A DNA stretch of 64,000 nt from Gnetum montanum (lineage: Eukaryota > Streptophyta > Gnetopsida > Gnetales > Gnetaceae), in NCBI GenBank assembly GCA_015680685.1, contig MNCI01023407.1, positions 91,605 to 155,604 of the forward strand, written 5' to 3'. A model generated the notes under the pieces. That model worked only from the letters and a program-made list of their open reading frames with translations, was not told where the DNA came from and ran no database searches. This document shows, piece by piece, positions 35,451 through 46,489 of the stretch (positions are counted from its first letter, which is position 1; every line of letters starts with the position of its first letter). A program made the position numbers and the translations under genes.

Positions 35451-36177
35451 TGATGGGACGTGATATCGCATGGGCCGATATCACTTACACGATATTGCAT
35501 TGTCCCCCACAATATCACGTATGCGATATCATAGTGTGCCGCCAAGTCTATAAATAAGAGGCGGCTCTCCCATGTTTTCTCATCTAAATCTAGCCCTTAG
35601 GAAAACTCTGGCAGTTTTACCTCTCTAAAGATAGAATATTTTCCATGTGCCGTAGTAGGAACTCCAAAGTGAATAGATCTTTCTTTGAGCAAATATTGTA
35701 CCTGAACACATGTTTGTACGGATCTTTATTAGGAATTAAATCTTTCTCAACCCTTCTCTCCTAGTTAAGTGCCTCAGTACGACCGCTTCAAGCACGTGCG
35801 TTACGCATGGTGATCCTAATAACGACTAGCATTTGGTAACCATGGTTGCATTGGTTCAGGGTGTGAACGATAAGTGGGAATGAATGCTGATGCTAGGTTA
35901 ATTTAGGCTTAGTTAGTTAGTTAGAGTTAGTTGATTAGTTTCTTCAACCCTTCACCTCGATAGCATAGGAGATAAAACATAAAAGACTATAAAAATCATA
36001 CACCTCAAACTTAACCATACACTGTGACAAATACAAGTAAGTCTAGGAAGACAATGAATAATTAACCTTAAGTGTTCCATCAGGCATGTAGGCCCTTAGT
36101 TTGCGGAGTTCGACCAGATCATGTGTGTTACACTCGTATTCGTATGGTTGAGTGTAGGGGTACCTCGCCACTCATCA
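35451..36177 (+). repeat. 5' LTR of element D
   Basis: A 727-bp LTR, TGATGGGACG...CTCATCA. TATA box TATAAATA at 35549-35556. U3 carries several GATATC-centred dyads (35461-35540). About 90 bp present in the 3' LTR (41608-41708) are deleted near 35725, ending in TTTATTAGGAATT shared by both. Confidence 0.9.
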
Positions 36178-36178
36178 T

Positions 36179-36196
36179 TGGCGCCATTGCCGAGGA
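36179..36196 (+). other. primer binding site of element D
   Basis: TGGCGCCATTGCCGAGGA, one base after the LTR; differs from the tRNA-Asp-type PBS of Athila elements at two positions. Confidence 0.85.
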
Positions 36197-36321
36197 CTAA
36201 GTGTTTGTGCGCTAAGTAGAACATAAGAGATCATTCACATCGTTGGGAGCTTAAATGAACCTTAGGGTTAATTAAATAGGAAAAAAATTATAATGGTTAA
36301 TTAGCACACCGATAAGACACA

Positions 36322-38236
36322 ATGTCTTCTTCTTCTTCTCACAAGTGCAATACACCACCTAGGGATCATACAAAGAACAGTCGGCAGTCTAAAATGCATA
36401 ACCTAAATCAGCCAGTTCCTCAACAATATAGGGTGGAATATACTCATCTTGATGAGTATATACCCAATTTTACTTTTATCCTCCATCAGGAGATACTTGC
36501 AAGGTAACATAGTGTTACCTCTGGATCGTGCAGTCCCTAACATGCTCCTCTGTGCTTTGGCACAAATCGGCATGACTCATCTCTATGCTGAGTACGTTAT
36601 AGGAGATTTTGACATGAGGGATTATAATCCCACAGCCACACAACATTTAAGGGACTCAAGGCAAGAGAGCCAACATACACTGTTGAAGGGCAAGGAGGTC
36701 CCACACGTCCTAAGTGAAATGGGAGATGGTGAACCACTTATAACAGGTTCTCTATCAAAAGATGTTCCCCCTCCTAACGATAGTGAGGAGGTGGGGTATC
36801 AAAACCTACGATCCACGATACAAAACCATAGTTTTGATCCTTGTGAATAGCAACTGTTCACTGAGGGAACAACAACACATGACAAGGACGGGCACTTGGA
36901 TCGTCATCACGATTAGGGCCGAAGCCACAGAACAGAAGGTAGGAAACATCGTCATGGCAATGGTTCTCCTTCTTCTTCTCCTTCTTCTCCTTATTCACAT
37001 CATTCACGCTCTCCTTCCACCTCTAGGTGCAGTCATAGAGAGCATAACGATGAGGATAGAGGTAGAAAAAATGAGAGACCTTGATGAGAAAGTTGAGAGA
37101 GAGGACAAGGGTATGAACGAAGGGAAAGTAGGGAACAACGTAGACATCATAGACGTCATGAAAGAGATGATTATGACGAACCCCTACTTGCCACTTGAAG
37201 CATGCTAAATATAACGGAGGCAGTGAGAATACCAAAAAGGCATTTAAAAGATAGCTGGATCAAGCGCTTAGACATGAACAATATCCCACTCTTTGAGGGG
37301 GGATATAACGCTGATCTAAAAAATCATTTATAGGCATTACATAATGCCTGCACCTTGTAAAACATAGAGAATGAATGAAAGAAACTAAAGTTGTTTCCCA
37401 AGACACTCACAAAGGAAGCAGAGAGTTGGTACCAGTCCTTAGAATCGGAAACCATTAGGACGTGGAGTACAATGTTAGAACTCTTCAATGATAAATATCA
37501 AATGTACTCCAAAGTTTCTAATTTGCATAAGCAGATCCAAGGATGGAAGCAAGGTACTCATGAACCCTTGGATGCTGCCATGGGCCGCTACTATGCATTG
37601 TTACATCGTTGCCTGGGCCATGGTTACGCACAGCGGGATCAACTTCACGACATCATAGATGGGCTAAGGTATGAAACCAAGAGAACCATTAGGACTTATG
37701 CCCAAGGGAGACTATCAGAACTTAGAGCCCATGAAATTCATCACTTGCTGGAACAACTAGCCAAAGAAGAAGGGGAGCTACGGAAAAGAGAAAGTGCGAA
37801 AGAATATAACCATGATCCCTCTTTTCGAAAGAAGGGAGTGAGATTTTGTGATGAAGAGGATGAGTCACCACTCAAAGAGTTGGTGAACAGAAAAAAATTT
37901 CCACTTCAAAAGCTAACAACAGAAGTGGCAGCTAAGGTAGATCAGATACAGGACTCCTTGGATAGTAGACTTGAACTTGTCCTAAAAATCGTAGAGGAGT
38001 CTAAGGAGGAACGAAGTAGTGACAAGAACAAGACAAAGTGGAGAGATTTAGGCCCTACACGTGACAAGGGTAAGGGGAAAATGAATATCTCCCATGAGGT
38101 TGTGGATTTGAACACAGAAGATGATGGTGGATGTGAGATCTGCCAATATGACCATCCCAAAGGATTTTGTCCAATCATCTCACATCTAAAAGAGTCTAGG
38201 GTCTATGCACTCAACCTGAGACTCAACAGACAATAG
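36322..38236 (+). pseudogene. element D gag, nearly open
   Basis: Begins MSSSSSHK at 36322; YTHLDEYIPNFTFILHQ at about 36441-36490; frameshift near 36495; then LPLDRAVPNMLLCALAQIG. A Ser/Arg-rich, broken middle (36860-37200) leads to the 281-residue open frame 37391-38236: WYQSLESETIRTWSTMLELF, GTHEPLDAAMGRYYALLHRC, HGYAQRDQLHDIIDGL, coiled-coil RLSELRAHEIHHLLEQL, and the zinc knuckle CEICQYDHPKGFC (CX2CX3HX4C, intact). This is the most complete gag of the family here and a good reference for reading A and B. Confidence 0.88.
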
Positions 38237-38239
38237 ACA

Positions 38240-38860
38240 CCCCGAAGGTTACCTTATCCCCAAGGTAACCCAAGGCAGTTCCACCACCCGTTGACGTACT
38301 ATCCAAGTGGAAATCCACCGCAACCCATTGGATAACATTAGCAATGGCACTACCCATAGTCATGGGGGATGTCACTGCTGAAACAATAGTACCCTTACTG
38401 GCAACCCGATCCATATGGATACTACATGCAGCAGCCAATTTCTCCAAGTGACTCAATGGATCACACAACTCCCCAATGTCTCTACCAAGTTCGGGAGTAC
38501 TTTAGAAGGACTCCTTCTCCTCCGGGAGATACTCCATATCCATACCATCCTCCTACTCCATCCACACCTCTTCCACCGGTAGTTCCCACAACACCTCCTG
38601 CTCCAACAATGTAAGGGGACCTCCCCACTCAACCGCAGCAACGAAATGCTACAAGAGCTGTAAACATTCAACCCGCTGCTAATTCTGACAATTGCAAAAA
38701 GAGAAGACCTTTCTTCAGAACCAAAAGCCCAGACAAGCTCTCACAACATCAAGCGGTTGAGTCTGTAATCACTCCTCCAACATACAAGACTTCGGAGCTC
38801 CCTTCCATCCAACAATAGAGCTTAACGCATACGGTTATGTTAACACATATCGTTACCGAT
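38240..38860 (+). mobile_element. element D gag-pol linker, Pro-rich
   Basis: Broken frame rich in Pro, Tyr, Gln (RTPSPPGDTPYPYHPPTPST at about 38509-38570). Equivalent to 9851-10500 in element A and about 42860-43450 in B. Confidence 0.6.
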
Positions 38861-38879
38861 TGGATCAAGGTAGGCCACC

Positions 38880-39135
38880 TTCCCAGGAAACTATCTAACC
38901 CTGGAAGTCCCTTAATCTATCGAAAAATCACCGAGAATGAACCACATAAGGCTCTTCTTGATTCAAGTTCCAGAGTCAACTTAATATCATGAGAGATGTA
39001 TCAAGCCTGGAACCTGCCCCAACTTAAGGAGAGCAACATTCAACTAGAGCTAGCAGACCAATCCATCACCATTCCCTTGGGATTGATGGAGGACATTATT
39101 ACCACTGTGTGTGGTTGGTCATACCCAGCCTATTT
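38880..39135 (+). pseudogene. element D aspartic protease, truncated at an N
   Basis: HKALLDSSSRVNLIS followed by a stop (about 38946-38993), then MYQAWNLPQLKESNI, SITIPLGLMEDIITTVCGWSYP (38996-39128). The active-site motif is D-S-S rather than D-S-G, as in element A. The domain breaks at N 39136; the bases after it do not continue the protease. Confidence 0.8.
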
Positions 39136-39136
39136 N
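39136..39136. other. single-N assembly join in element D
   Basis: Before the N the sequence is protease; after it, it resembles spacer. About 3 kb of RT-RH-INT expected from element B is absent. The join may hide missing sequence. Confidence 0.7.
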
Positions 39137-39378
39137 CAAACCAACATGCATGGAACGAGCTGGGGGAACGACTCATGCCAATAATGAAAGCATAGATACA
39201 TTGGAATCTGAGTGTTGCCAACTTCCACCCTTTAATCTAAGAACATCAATTGGGAGAAGTTGGGCACTTCTACGAAGTTCAAATAGACGTTCATTATTTT
39301 GAATCTCTCCCTTTCCATTTAGTCATGAGGGAGATGGCCACCTATGCAAATCATTTAGGGCCCTCAGTTCTTTTTAAG

Positions 39379-39573
39379 TTTTTGTTTTACACATTTTTGT
39401 TTTACACGTTTTTGTTTTACACGTTTTTGTTTTACACATTTTTGTTTTACACGTTTTTGTTTTACACATTTTTGTTTTACAAGTTTTTGTTTTACAAGTT
39501 TTTGTCTTACATGGTTTTGTTTTACAAGTTTTTGTCTTACACGTTTTTGTTTTACACATTTTTGTTTTAAAAA
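39379..39573 (+). repeat. 15-bp tandem repeat, 13 units
   Basis: Unit TTTTTGTTTTACACG/A repeated 13 times in register (units 9-11 and 13 are variants). Element B has only an irregular version (32450-32560), so the array expanded in D. The open frames across it on both strands are by-products of the unit length being a multiple of three. Confidence 0.92.
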
Positions 39574-39618
39574 TTTCTTTAACTTTTCTTGTCTTTTTTT
39601 TCAACATCGTTATACTTT

Positions 39619-39625
<7 letters not shown>

Positions 39626-39650
<25 letters not shown>

Positions 39651-39651
39651 T
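39626..39651 (+). repeat. (TG)n microsatellite
   Basis: About 13 TG units in the 3' spacer of element D. Confidence 0.95.
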
Positions 39652-41376
39652 ACCCACCTTGTAAGTTTGTCACCCAATAACTGTTCGTAATGATGGTATG
39701 AATTGTTCTCCTATTGATTGCTAATGTTTGGTTTTTACCTTTAAGTCATGATGTTGATACTAAGATATGTTTCTTTTGATATGGCAGGAAATGAGTTCAC
39801 TTCGTCCATTCATCCACCAGTTTCTATGGTCTCTCTCGGCTTGGAAATGTATAGTCTCTTCCTAAATAAGAACTATAACGAATTGGTGACTAGGCATTTC
39901 TCAAACTAAGGAAGGACTCAAGGATTGAAAAGGGTGTGACTTCAAGGGAACTTAATGCATTTGTGTTGGCCATTCTCTTGGGTGCTTAGATGTTTTCTTC
40001 TTGAGTTTTCTTACCGTTTCGATGTTACCCAATTATCAGAAGCTGAGCAAATAAAAATAAGAAGTCTTTGCATGGTGTGGTTCTCATGCATAAAAACACA
40101 AAACATAAAAAAAAAAAAGTGAGAATTCAAAGCACACCCCTTAGACAGAATAATCATTTGGGCTACAAGCACTGGTTGTGGAACTAAAAATGTTCCCTCT
40201 AACTAAGACCCTCCTCGCTTCCCATTCTCTCCTCATTTTTTCGTCGAAATGGTGGTGGCTCTTGGCGAAGGCATTCTTGTCACTCAAGAGGATGGATTGG
40301 CTAAATGCATTGATGCAAACTCACTGGATGTGGTTTGTTTGAGGCTAGACTTGGAATGGGATTTGCTAAGTCACATTAATCATTAACTACACAAGGGGTT
40401 GTACACCACATTGTCCTTGGGATTCCATTCCATTCTCTTCTCTCCACCCTTCTCTCCATTGTTCACCTCATTGCCAGTTGTATCATTAGTGTATATTTTG
40501 GTGGATGCATTATTTTCTTTTTGGTAAATTCTTATGGTTAAGACTTTAACTTTTGTTCCATATGACATTCCTAGAGCCTACGGACTCTTTGAATGTGGGT
40601 TTGTCAGGGCATTAAGGGCATGAGCCTACTTTGGGGAGGACCCACTGACATTCCTATTTGGGGCACCCGTTAAATTCTTTTCCCTAGCATTTTTGCAATC
40701 TATTTTATTTTGTTCATTTCCATCTTGACATCCATTTCATCGATGTCATAGTTGTCCTTTTTTATCTATCTTTCTTATTCCTTTTCTTTCTTCATTCTAA
40801 CACTACCAGAGGTTCGCGATTAGTCATGGGGGTACGGGGCCCACTTTTTTTTATTTTCTCCTAGCCCCTACACCTTCGATAGTTATCAATACTATATCTC
40901 CAGACCTGCAATAAGCCATACCACAACCTAGCCAATGGATCTTTCACCGAAGCAAGGTATCAATTGCATTGTGATTCATTTACCCTTGCTAATATAAGAC
41001 TGTGTTGTGTGTGCAGATGGCAATCATACAACAACAGATTGGATCTGGAGGGAACCCTTGGAATGGAGCGGTGCTAAAGCATCTATGCAAGGAGCAAGAT
41101 CGATGGAGCACTTATGGATGGACAATGAAAGACGCAATCTTAGTGTTGGCAACAGTAAAAATTCTTTCTCTCTTTCTTTCTCAAGCTACCAAATAAGGCC
41201 TGATGTTAATGTAATAAGGTGTTCACTTTTGTTGTCATGAACACCAGTTTTGTTGTCTTGTAATGATGATTTGTTCACATGTCATCCCATTAGTTCTATT
41301 TGAGTTAATAATCCCATACCTTCCTGATATTATTGTAAGGAACTTGAGGACGATTTTTCATTCAGTCATGGGGGTA
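39652..41376 (+). mobile_element. element D 3' spacer and polypurine tract
   Basis: Non-coding; homologous to the spacers of A and B. It ends with GAGGACGATTTTTCATTCAG and CATGGGGGTA, the polypurine tract (41363-41376) before the LTR. An A-tract lies at about 40108-40121. Confidence 0.7.
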
Positions 41377-42083
41377 TGATGGGACGTGATATCGCATGGG
41401 CCACGATATCGCGTATGCAATATCGCGGTGCGTCACCAAGTCTATAAATAAGAGGCGGCTCTCCCTTGTTTTCTCATCTAGATCTAGCCCTTAGGGAAAC
41501 TCTAGCAGTTTTACCTCTCCAGACATAGAATATTTTCCATGTGCCCGCAGTAGGAAGTCCAAAGTGAACGAATCTTTATTCGAGCAAATATTGTACCTGA
41601 ACACATGTTTGTGTACGGAAATAAAGACGAACTTCTTAGATAAACCTTGTAGTGCATGGAATAGGCTAATTAGGATTTTATTTATTGTTATTTATGATTT
41701 GTCATTTAAATGCTTTATTAGGAATTAAATCTTTCTCAACCCTTCTCTCCTAGTTAAGTGCCTCAGTACGACCGCTTCGAGCACATGCATTACGCGNNNN
41801 NNNNNNNNNNNNNNNNNNNNNNNNNNNNNNNNNNNNNNNNNNNNNNNNNNNNNNNNNNNNNNNNNNNNNNNNNNNNNNNNNNNNNNNNNNNNNNNNNNNN
41901 NNNNNNNNNNNNNNNNNNNNNNNNNNNNNNNNNNNNNNNNNNNNNNNNNNNNNNNNNNNNNNAATAATTAACCTTAAGTGTTCCATGAGGCGTGTAGGCA
42001 CTTAGTCTACGGAGTTCGACCGGATCACGCGTGTTACGCTCGTATTTGTATGGTTGAGTGTAGGGATACCTCGCCACTCATCA
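41377..42083 (+). repeat. 3' LTR of element D, with assembly gap
   Basis: Starts TGATGGGACG and ends CTCATCA, then TSD TTAAG. Positions 41797-41962 are 166 Ns that cover the middle of U5. The bases on both sides of the gap match the 5' LTR well. Confidence 0.9.
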
Positions 42084-42088
42084 TTAAG

Positions 42089-42860
42089 GAACATGTATTC
42101 CATATCGATGGGCAATGGTTTCAGCTCGAGGGGCTCCTACTTAAATTTCTCAGGGATTTCCAACTTACCCTAGTTGATATTTTCGAGGTTAAGACTTGGA
42201 AGTTGGTGTTGGACTTGCTCTAATGCATCTATGCTATCAATGTAAGCACAAGTCAAACCCTCAATTAGTTTCATGCATATGAGTGAACTTATTTCTTGAT
42301 CAACTGTCAGCCACTAGGTGTCTTCTTGTCGTGTGGCTACTGCATACAGGAATCTTTGTATGTTAATCACTTGTGCACACTGATTGCATGCAGGCAATGC
42401 TAAACTTTGCACAAACCATGACCTCTGCACGCAATTACACCCTATGTCACTGTATGTAATGCATGGAACTTTCTTCTTCTTAATCTTTTCAAATGTATTT
42501 TCCTTTGATATTTCTAGGGAAAGATCATGGATTCCTAGGCGTGCATCAATGGTACTTAGCCATGCTCTTCCCATTATGATTGGGAAGTCCCCCTTACGAT
42601 TGGGAAGTCCCCCTTACCGTTGTTTACTTGAATCACTATGAAGTCTTCTGGGTACAACCACCCACAAATAGTGGTAACAATGTCTTCCACTAGTCCCAAT
42701 GGGACAGTGATGGATTGGTTGACCAACTCTAGACAGATCTTGCTCTTTTTCAATGGAGGCAAGTTTTAGGCCTTGTACATTTCTTGAGAAATTAAGTTGA
42801 CACCAGAACCTGAATCCAAAAGATCCTTGCATGATGCATTTCTATGAATTTGTAAGTATA
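42089..42860 (-). pseudogene. element B aspartic protease and RT linker
   Basis: Minus strand: DLLDSGSGVNLIS with the D-S-G catalytic triplet intact (42808-42816), MYKA, LPPLKKSKICLELVNQSI, ICGWLYPEDF, then MGRAWLSTIDARLGIHDLSL (frame starting 42574) and the Cys-containing SDIGCNCV. A short duplicated segment (around 42575-42616, TTGGGAAGTCCCCCTTAC twice) shifts the frame. The linker ends LPIDMEYMF at the element D insertion point, matching LPVDMEYVF in element A. Confidence 0.85.
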
Positions 42861-43453
42861 TATTAGAGGACTTCTAGGATTAGATAATTTACTAGGAAGG
42901 TGGCCAGCTTTGATCTAATTGGTGATAGCATGTGTTAGCATGACTGTATGCATTAAGTGTGGTGATTGGGTTGAAGGGGGCTCTGAAGTTTTGATTGATA
43001 CTGAGGCGTCTAAGGAATCAGCCGCTTATGATTGCAAGGGCTTGGTTGGACTATTAGTTCTAAAGAAAGGCCTTTTCTTCATGTGGTTGTTGGAACTAAT
43101 AGTAGATTGAGAGTTAACAGCCCTCGTGGCATTCCATTACTACGACTGGGTAGGGATTTCACCTTGCATCGTGGGAGCAGGTGGTAGTGGAGCTATTGTT
43201 GGAAGAGATGCAGTCAGATGAGAAGGATGATATGCTTTTGGAATATCGCCTCTAGAAGAGGGAGTCCCATAATACTTGTGGGCTTGGTAGCGAGGTTGAG
43301 GAGTGATGTGACCAGTAGAGTCACGTGGGGAGATTGGCTACTGCACGTAATATCCATATGGGTCCAGTTGCCGGTAAGGATACTGTTGCCTTGGTGGTAG
43401 CATTCCCCATGATTGTGGATGCTGCCATTATTAACTGCATAGACCCCAAACTC
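42861..43453 (-). mobile_element. element B gag-pol linker
   Basis: Broken, low-complexity sequence between gag stop and protease. No domain. Equivalent linkers in A and D are Pro/Gln/Tyr-rich. Confidence 0.55.
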
Positions 43454-45353
43454 CTATATATGTGAGATTACAGGGCAACATCCCTTAGGATGGTCATATT
43501 GACATATCTTGCATCCACTATCATTGTTTGTTTCTGAATCCACAACCTCTTCAATGATGGCAACTTTGCCCTTACCCTTGCTACGTGCATGTTCAGCTTC
43601 TCTCTTTTTTCTTTTTTGGTGATCACTACCTTGCTCTCTAGACTCCTCTACTATTTTAAGAATAGTTTGAAATCTATTATTTAGGGAATCCCACATTTGG
43701 TCTACCTTTGTAGAAACTTCTAATGTCATCTTTTGGATAGGCAAAGTTTTCCTATTCACCATCTCTTCGAGTGATGACTCTTCTTCATCCTCACAAAATC
43801 TTACTCCCCTCTTTTGGAGGGAAGGATCTCGGTTATACTCTTCTACACTTTCTATTTTCCGTAGCTCACCTTCTTCCTTAGCAACTTGCTCCAACAGTCT
43901 TTGGATTTGATGGAACCTAAGCTCGGATAGTCTTCCTTGGGCATAAGTCCCAAGGGTTCTTCTTGTTTCATGCCTAAGCCCATCTACGAGATGGTGCAGT
44001 TGATTCCTTTGCGAATAACCATGGCCAAGACAACGATATAATAGTGCATAGTATTGACCCATGGCAGCATCCAAAGGTTCATGTCCTCCTTGTTTCCAAC
44101 CTTATATTTTCTTTCGTAGGTTGGACACTCGAGAGTACGTTTGATACTTATCATTGAATAATTCTAACGTAGTACTCCATCTACGAATAGATTCCGGTTC
44201 TAAGGACTGGTATCAGCTTTCTGCTTCTTTAACTAGTGTCTGTGGGGACAACTTAAGTTTTTGCCATTCGTTCTCTATGTTTTTTCAGGCACATGCATCA
44301 TGGAATGCTTGTAAATAATTCTAAGGATCATCGTTGTATCCCTCTTCAAATCGTGGGATATTTTTCATATCTAATCTCTTGATCCTATTATCTTTCTAAT
44401 GCCTTGTTGGAATTCTAACAGCCTTAGTTATGTCTAACATACTTCGAGTAGCAAGTAGGGGTTCATCATGATCGTCTCGTCCATGGCGTCTATGATGCCT
44501 ACATTGTTCCCTACTCTCCCTTCCTCTATGTTGTGATTCTCTAAAGTGCCCTCGTCCCCTTTCTTGGCTGTTTCGTCTATGAATTCCACTTTGCCTACCT
44601 TTATTCCCATGGTCTTTTTCTTTATGACCATGTCTGGATATTGAAGGAGAAGGTGAAGGAGATGATGAAGGTGAAGAAGAAGGAGAATCATCACCATGAT
44701 AGTGTCTGCTACCTTCTCTTCTACGATCTCTTCCCCAATCGCGATTGTGATCAAAATGTCCACCATTATCATGAGTTCATGTCCCTTTTTCGAACCTTTT
44801 GTGCCTGTGGGTATCAGAACCTGGGTTATGAATAGTGGAATGAAGGTTCTAATACACAACCCCTTGGCCAAAGTCAAGGGGAGGAACATCATTGTGTGGC
44901 CAACTGCCTGAGGTAGGTTCACCATCCTCATTTTCTCTTAAGACATGTGGGGCATCCTGGGACCACTTACCCTTCAAAGACTTATGATGTCTCTCTTGTT
45001 GCAAGTCCCTTTGACATTGTGCCTCTGTGGTATGGTATTCTCTCAAGTCATGGTCTTGCACAACATATTCTGCATGTAAGTGTGGCATGCCAATTCATGT
45101 GAGAGCATGAAGAAGCATGCTCAAGACTGAATGATTGGGAGGTAACACTATGTTACATTCTAAGTCTTGCCAACATAGTTGTTCATCTTGATGGAGAATA
45201 AAGGTGAAGTTTGATATATACTCATCAAGATGAATATATACCACTTGAACTTGTTGAGGAACTAGTGGATCAATGTCATGTGTATTATGTCGTCGACTAT
45301 TTCCTGTTTCAGACCTAGGCGGTGAGGCACTTTCATACGAAGAAGGAGACATA
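43454..45353 (-). pseudogene. element B gag
   Basis: Minus strand, start at 45353 (MSPSSYES). YIHLDEYISNFTFILHQDEQ, LPPNHSVLSMLLHALT and a stop (45095-45097), then HLHAEYV (frame from 45088). The capsid-like part is the frame 44074-43454: DAAMGQYYALLYRCLGHGYS, RRTLGTYAQGRLSELRFHQI, LEQVAKEEGELRKIESVEEY, and the knuckle CKICQYDHPKGCC (CX2CX3HX4C) near the end. The middle (44931-44434) is shifted and Arg/Ser/His-rich in its true frame. Lesions are fewer than in A, more than in D. Confidence 0.88.
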
Positions 45354-45469
45354 CTTGTCTGTTCAGTGTGTAATGTATTCTTGTTTATTATTTTCTCAAC
45401 CAACCCTAAGGGTTCATTCCAACGATGTGAATGATTTTTGCTATTCTAGTTATCGCACAAACAACTAAG

Positions 45470-45487
45470 TCCCCGGCAACGGTGCTA
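45470..45487 (-). other. primer binding site of element B
   Basis: Minus strand TAGCACCGTTGCCGGGGA, one base inside the 5' LTR end. Near-match to the tRNA-Asp-type PBS. Confidence 0.85.
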
Positions 45488-45488
45488 A

Positions 45489-46484
45489 TGATGAGCGGCG
45501 AGGTACCCCTATGCTTAACCATATGAATGTGAGCATTTCACACACGATCCAGTCAAATTTCAAGGACTAAGTGCTTATGTGCCCTTGTGGAACAAGGACA
45601 GGTTGGTTGATCATTGTCTTCCCAATCTTACCTAAATGTCACGATTGTATGGTTAAGTAAGCTTGAGGCATATTATTTTTATAGCTTTTATGTTTTTATG
45701 TCCTACGCTAGTGGGGAAGGAGAGAGGTAACTAAGTGACTAATTTAACTTAACTATTCATTAACTAAGTTCTAACTAATCCTAACACCAGCATCCATTCC
45801 CACTTGTCGTACACATCCTGAACTAGTGCAACACTACTGGGATTACCAAATGCTAAACGTTACTAGGTTACCAAGCATTACACACATGCTCGAAGTGGTC
45901 ATGCTTGTGTAATTTAACGATTTGCTTAATTGATCAAAATGAATTGTTGTGCTAATAATAGAAATGTAAAGTGCATAAAATAAAATAAAATAAAATAAAT
46001 GCATAAGAAAATAAAATAAAAGAAATGTGTAAGAAAATAAATCTCAAGTTCTGCAAGGATGAATCAAAGAGCTTGTCTTTATTGCTGTACACAAGGTGAG
46101 CTCAGGTACACAATGCTCAAATAAAGATCTATCCACACTTAGACCTCATGCTGCAAGCACTTGAAAAATACTCTAACTTTCAAACAGACTATAAGAGTTT
46201 CACTACTTGACTACTAAAAGACTTCTTCCCAATTGTGTGCATGGGCACTGTATTTATAGACTTGGGAACAACTACTTGAATAATTAGAGTAACCGCTCTA
46301 ATAATTAGAATAACTGCTAAAGTAACCACTAGAGTAACCACTCTAATAATTAGAATAACTACTAAAGTAACCGCTAGAGTAACCACTCTAATAATTAGAA
46401 TAACTACTAAAGTAACCGCTAGAGTAATTACGCTAATAATTAGAATAACTGTTAGAGTGACCGCTAGAGTAATCGCTCTCATCA
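45489..46484 (-). repeat. 5' LTR of element B
   Basis: 996 bp. Minus strand begins TGATGAGAGCGATTACTC, runs through a U3 of CTCTAATAATTAGA-type repeats (46270-46480), TATA box at 46251-46258 (TATTTATA on the plus strand) and ends GCCGCTCATCA. This is the undisturbed form against which the palindromic 3' LTR can be judged. Confidence 0.9.
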
Positions 46485-46489
46485 CTTAT

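Larger units (their letters stand above)
35451..42083 (+). mobile_element. Athila-like element D nested in element B, lacking RT and integrase
   Basis: 5' LTR 35451-36177, PBS 36179-36196, gag 36322-38236, linker, protease 38880-39135, 3' spacer 39137-41376 with 15-bp repeats, polypurine tract 41363-41376, 3' LTR 41377-42083. TSD TTAAG at 35446-35450 and 42084-42088 is exact. It sits between B's protease and RT. The protease stops at a single N (39136) and the 3' spacer follows, so RT, RNase H and integrase are missing or were lost in assembly. Its LTRs and gag are the best preserved in the window, so it is likely the youngest layer. Confidence 0.9.
28826..46484 (-). mobile_element. Athila-like Ty3/gypsy element B, interrupted by element D
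   Basis: Minus-strand element: 5' LTR 45489-46484, PBS 45470-45487, gag 43454-45353, protease 42089-42860, RT-RNase H 34003-35445, integrase 32696-33960, 3' spacer 30642-32690, polypurine tract 30628-30641, rearranged 3' LTR 28826-30627. TSD CTTAT at 28821-28825 and 46485-46489 is exact. Its proteins are close relatives of those of A and D, but it lacks A's extra ORF. The RT catalytic FMDD and the protease DSG are kept, yet stops in every domain make it dead. Confidence 0.92.

Noticed and set aside
39379-39573. CRISPR-like array
   Set aside because: The 15-bp units are contiguous without spacers, and the DNA is a plant retroelement.
39250-39607. Phe/Leu/Tyr-repeat and Lys/Thr/Cys-repeat peptides
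   Set aside because: They are translations of the 15-bp tandem array on the two strands; sister element B has no such frame.
41750-42077. Open frames through the N gap
   Set aside because: They are artefacts of translating Ns within the 3' LTR of element D.
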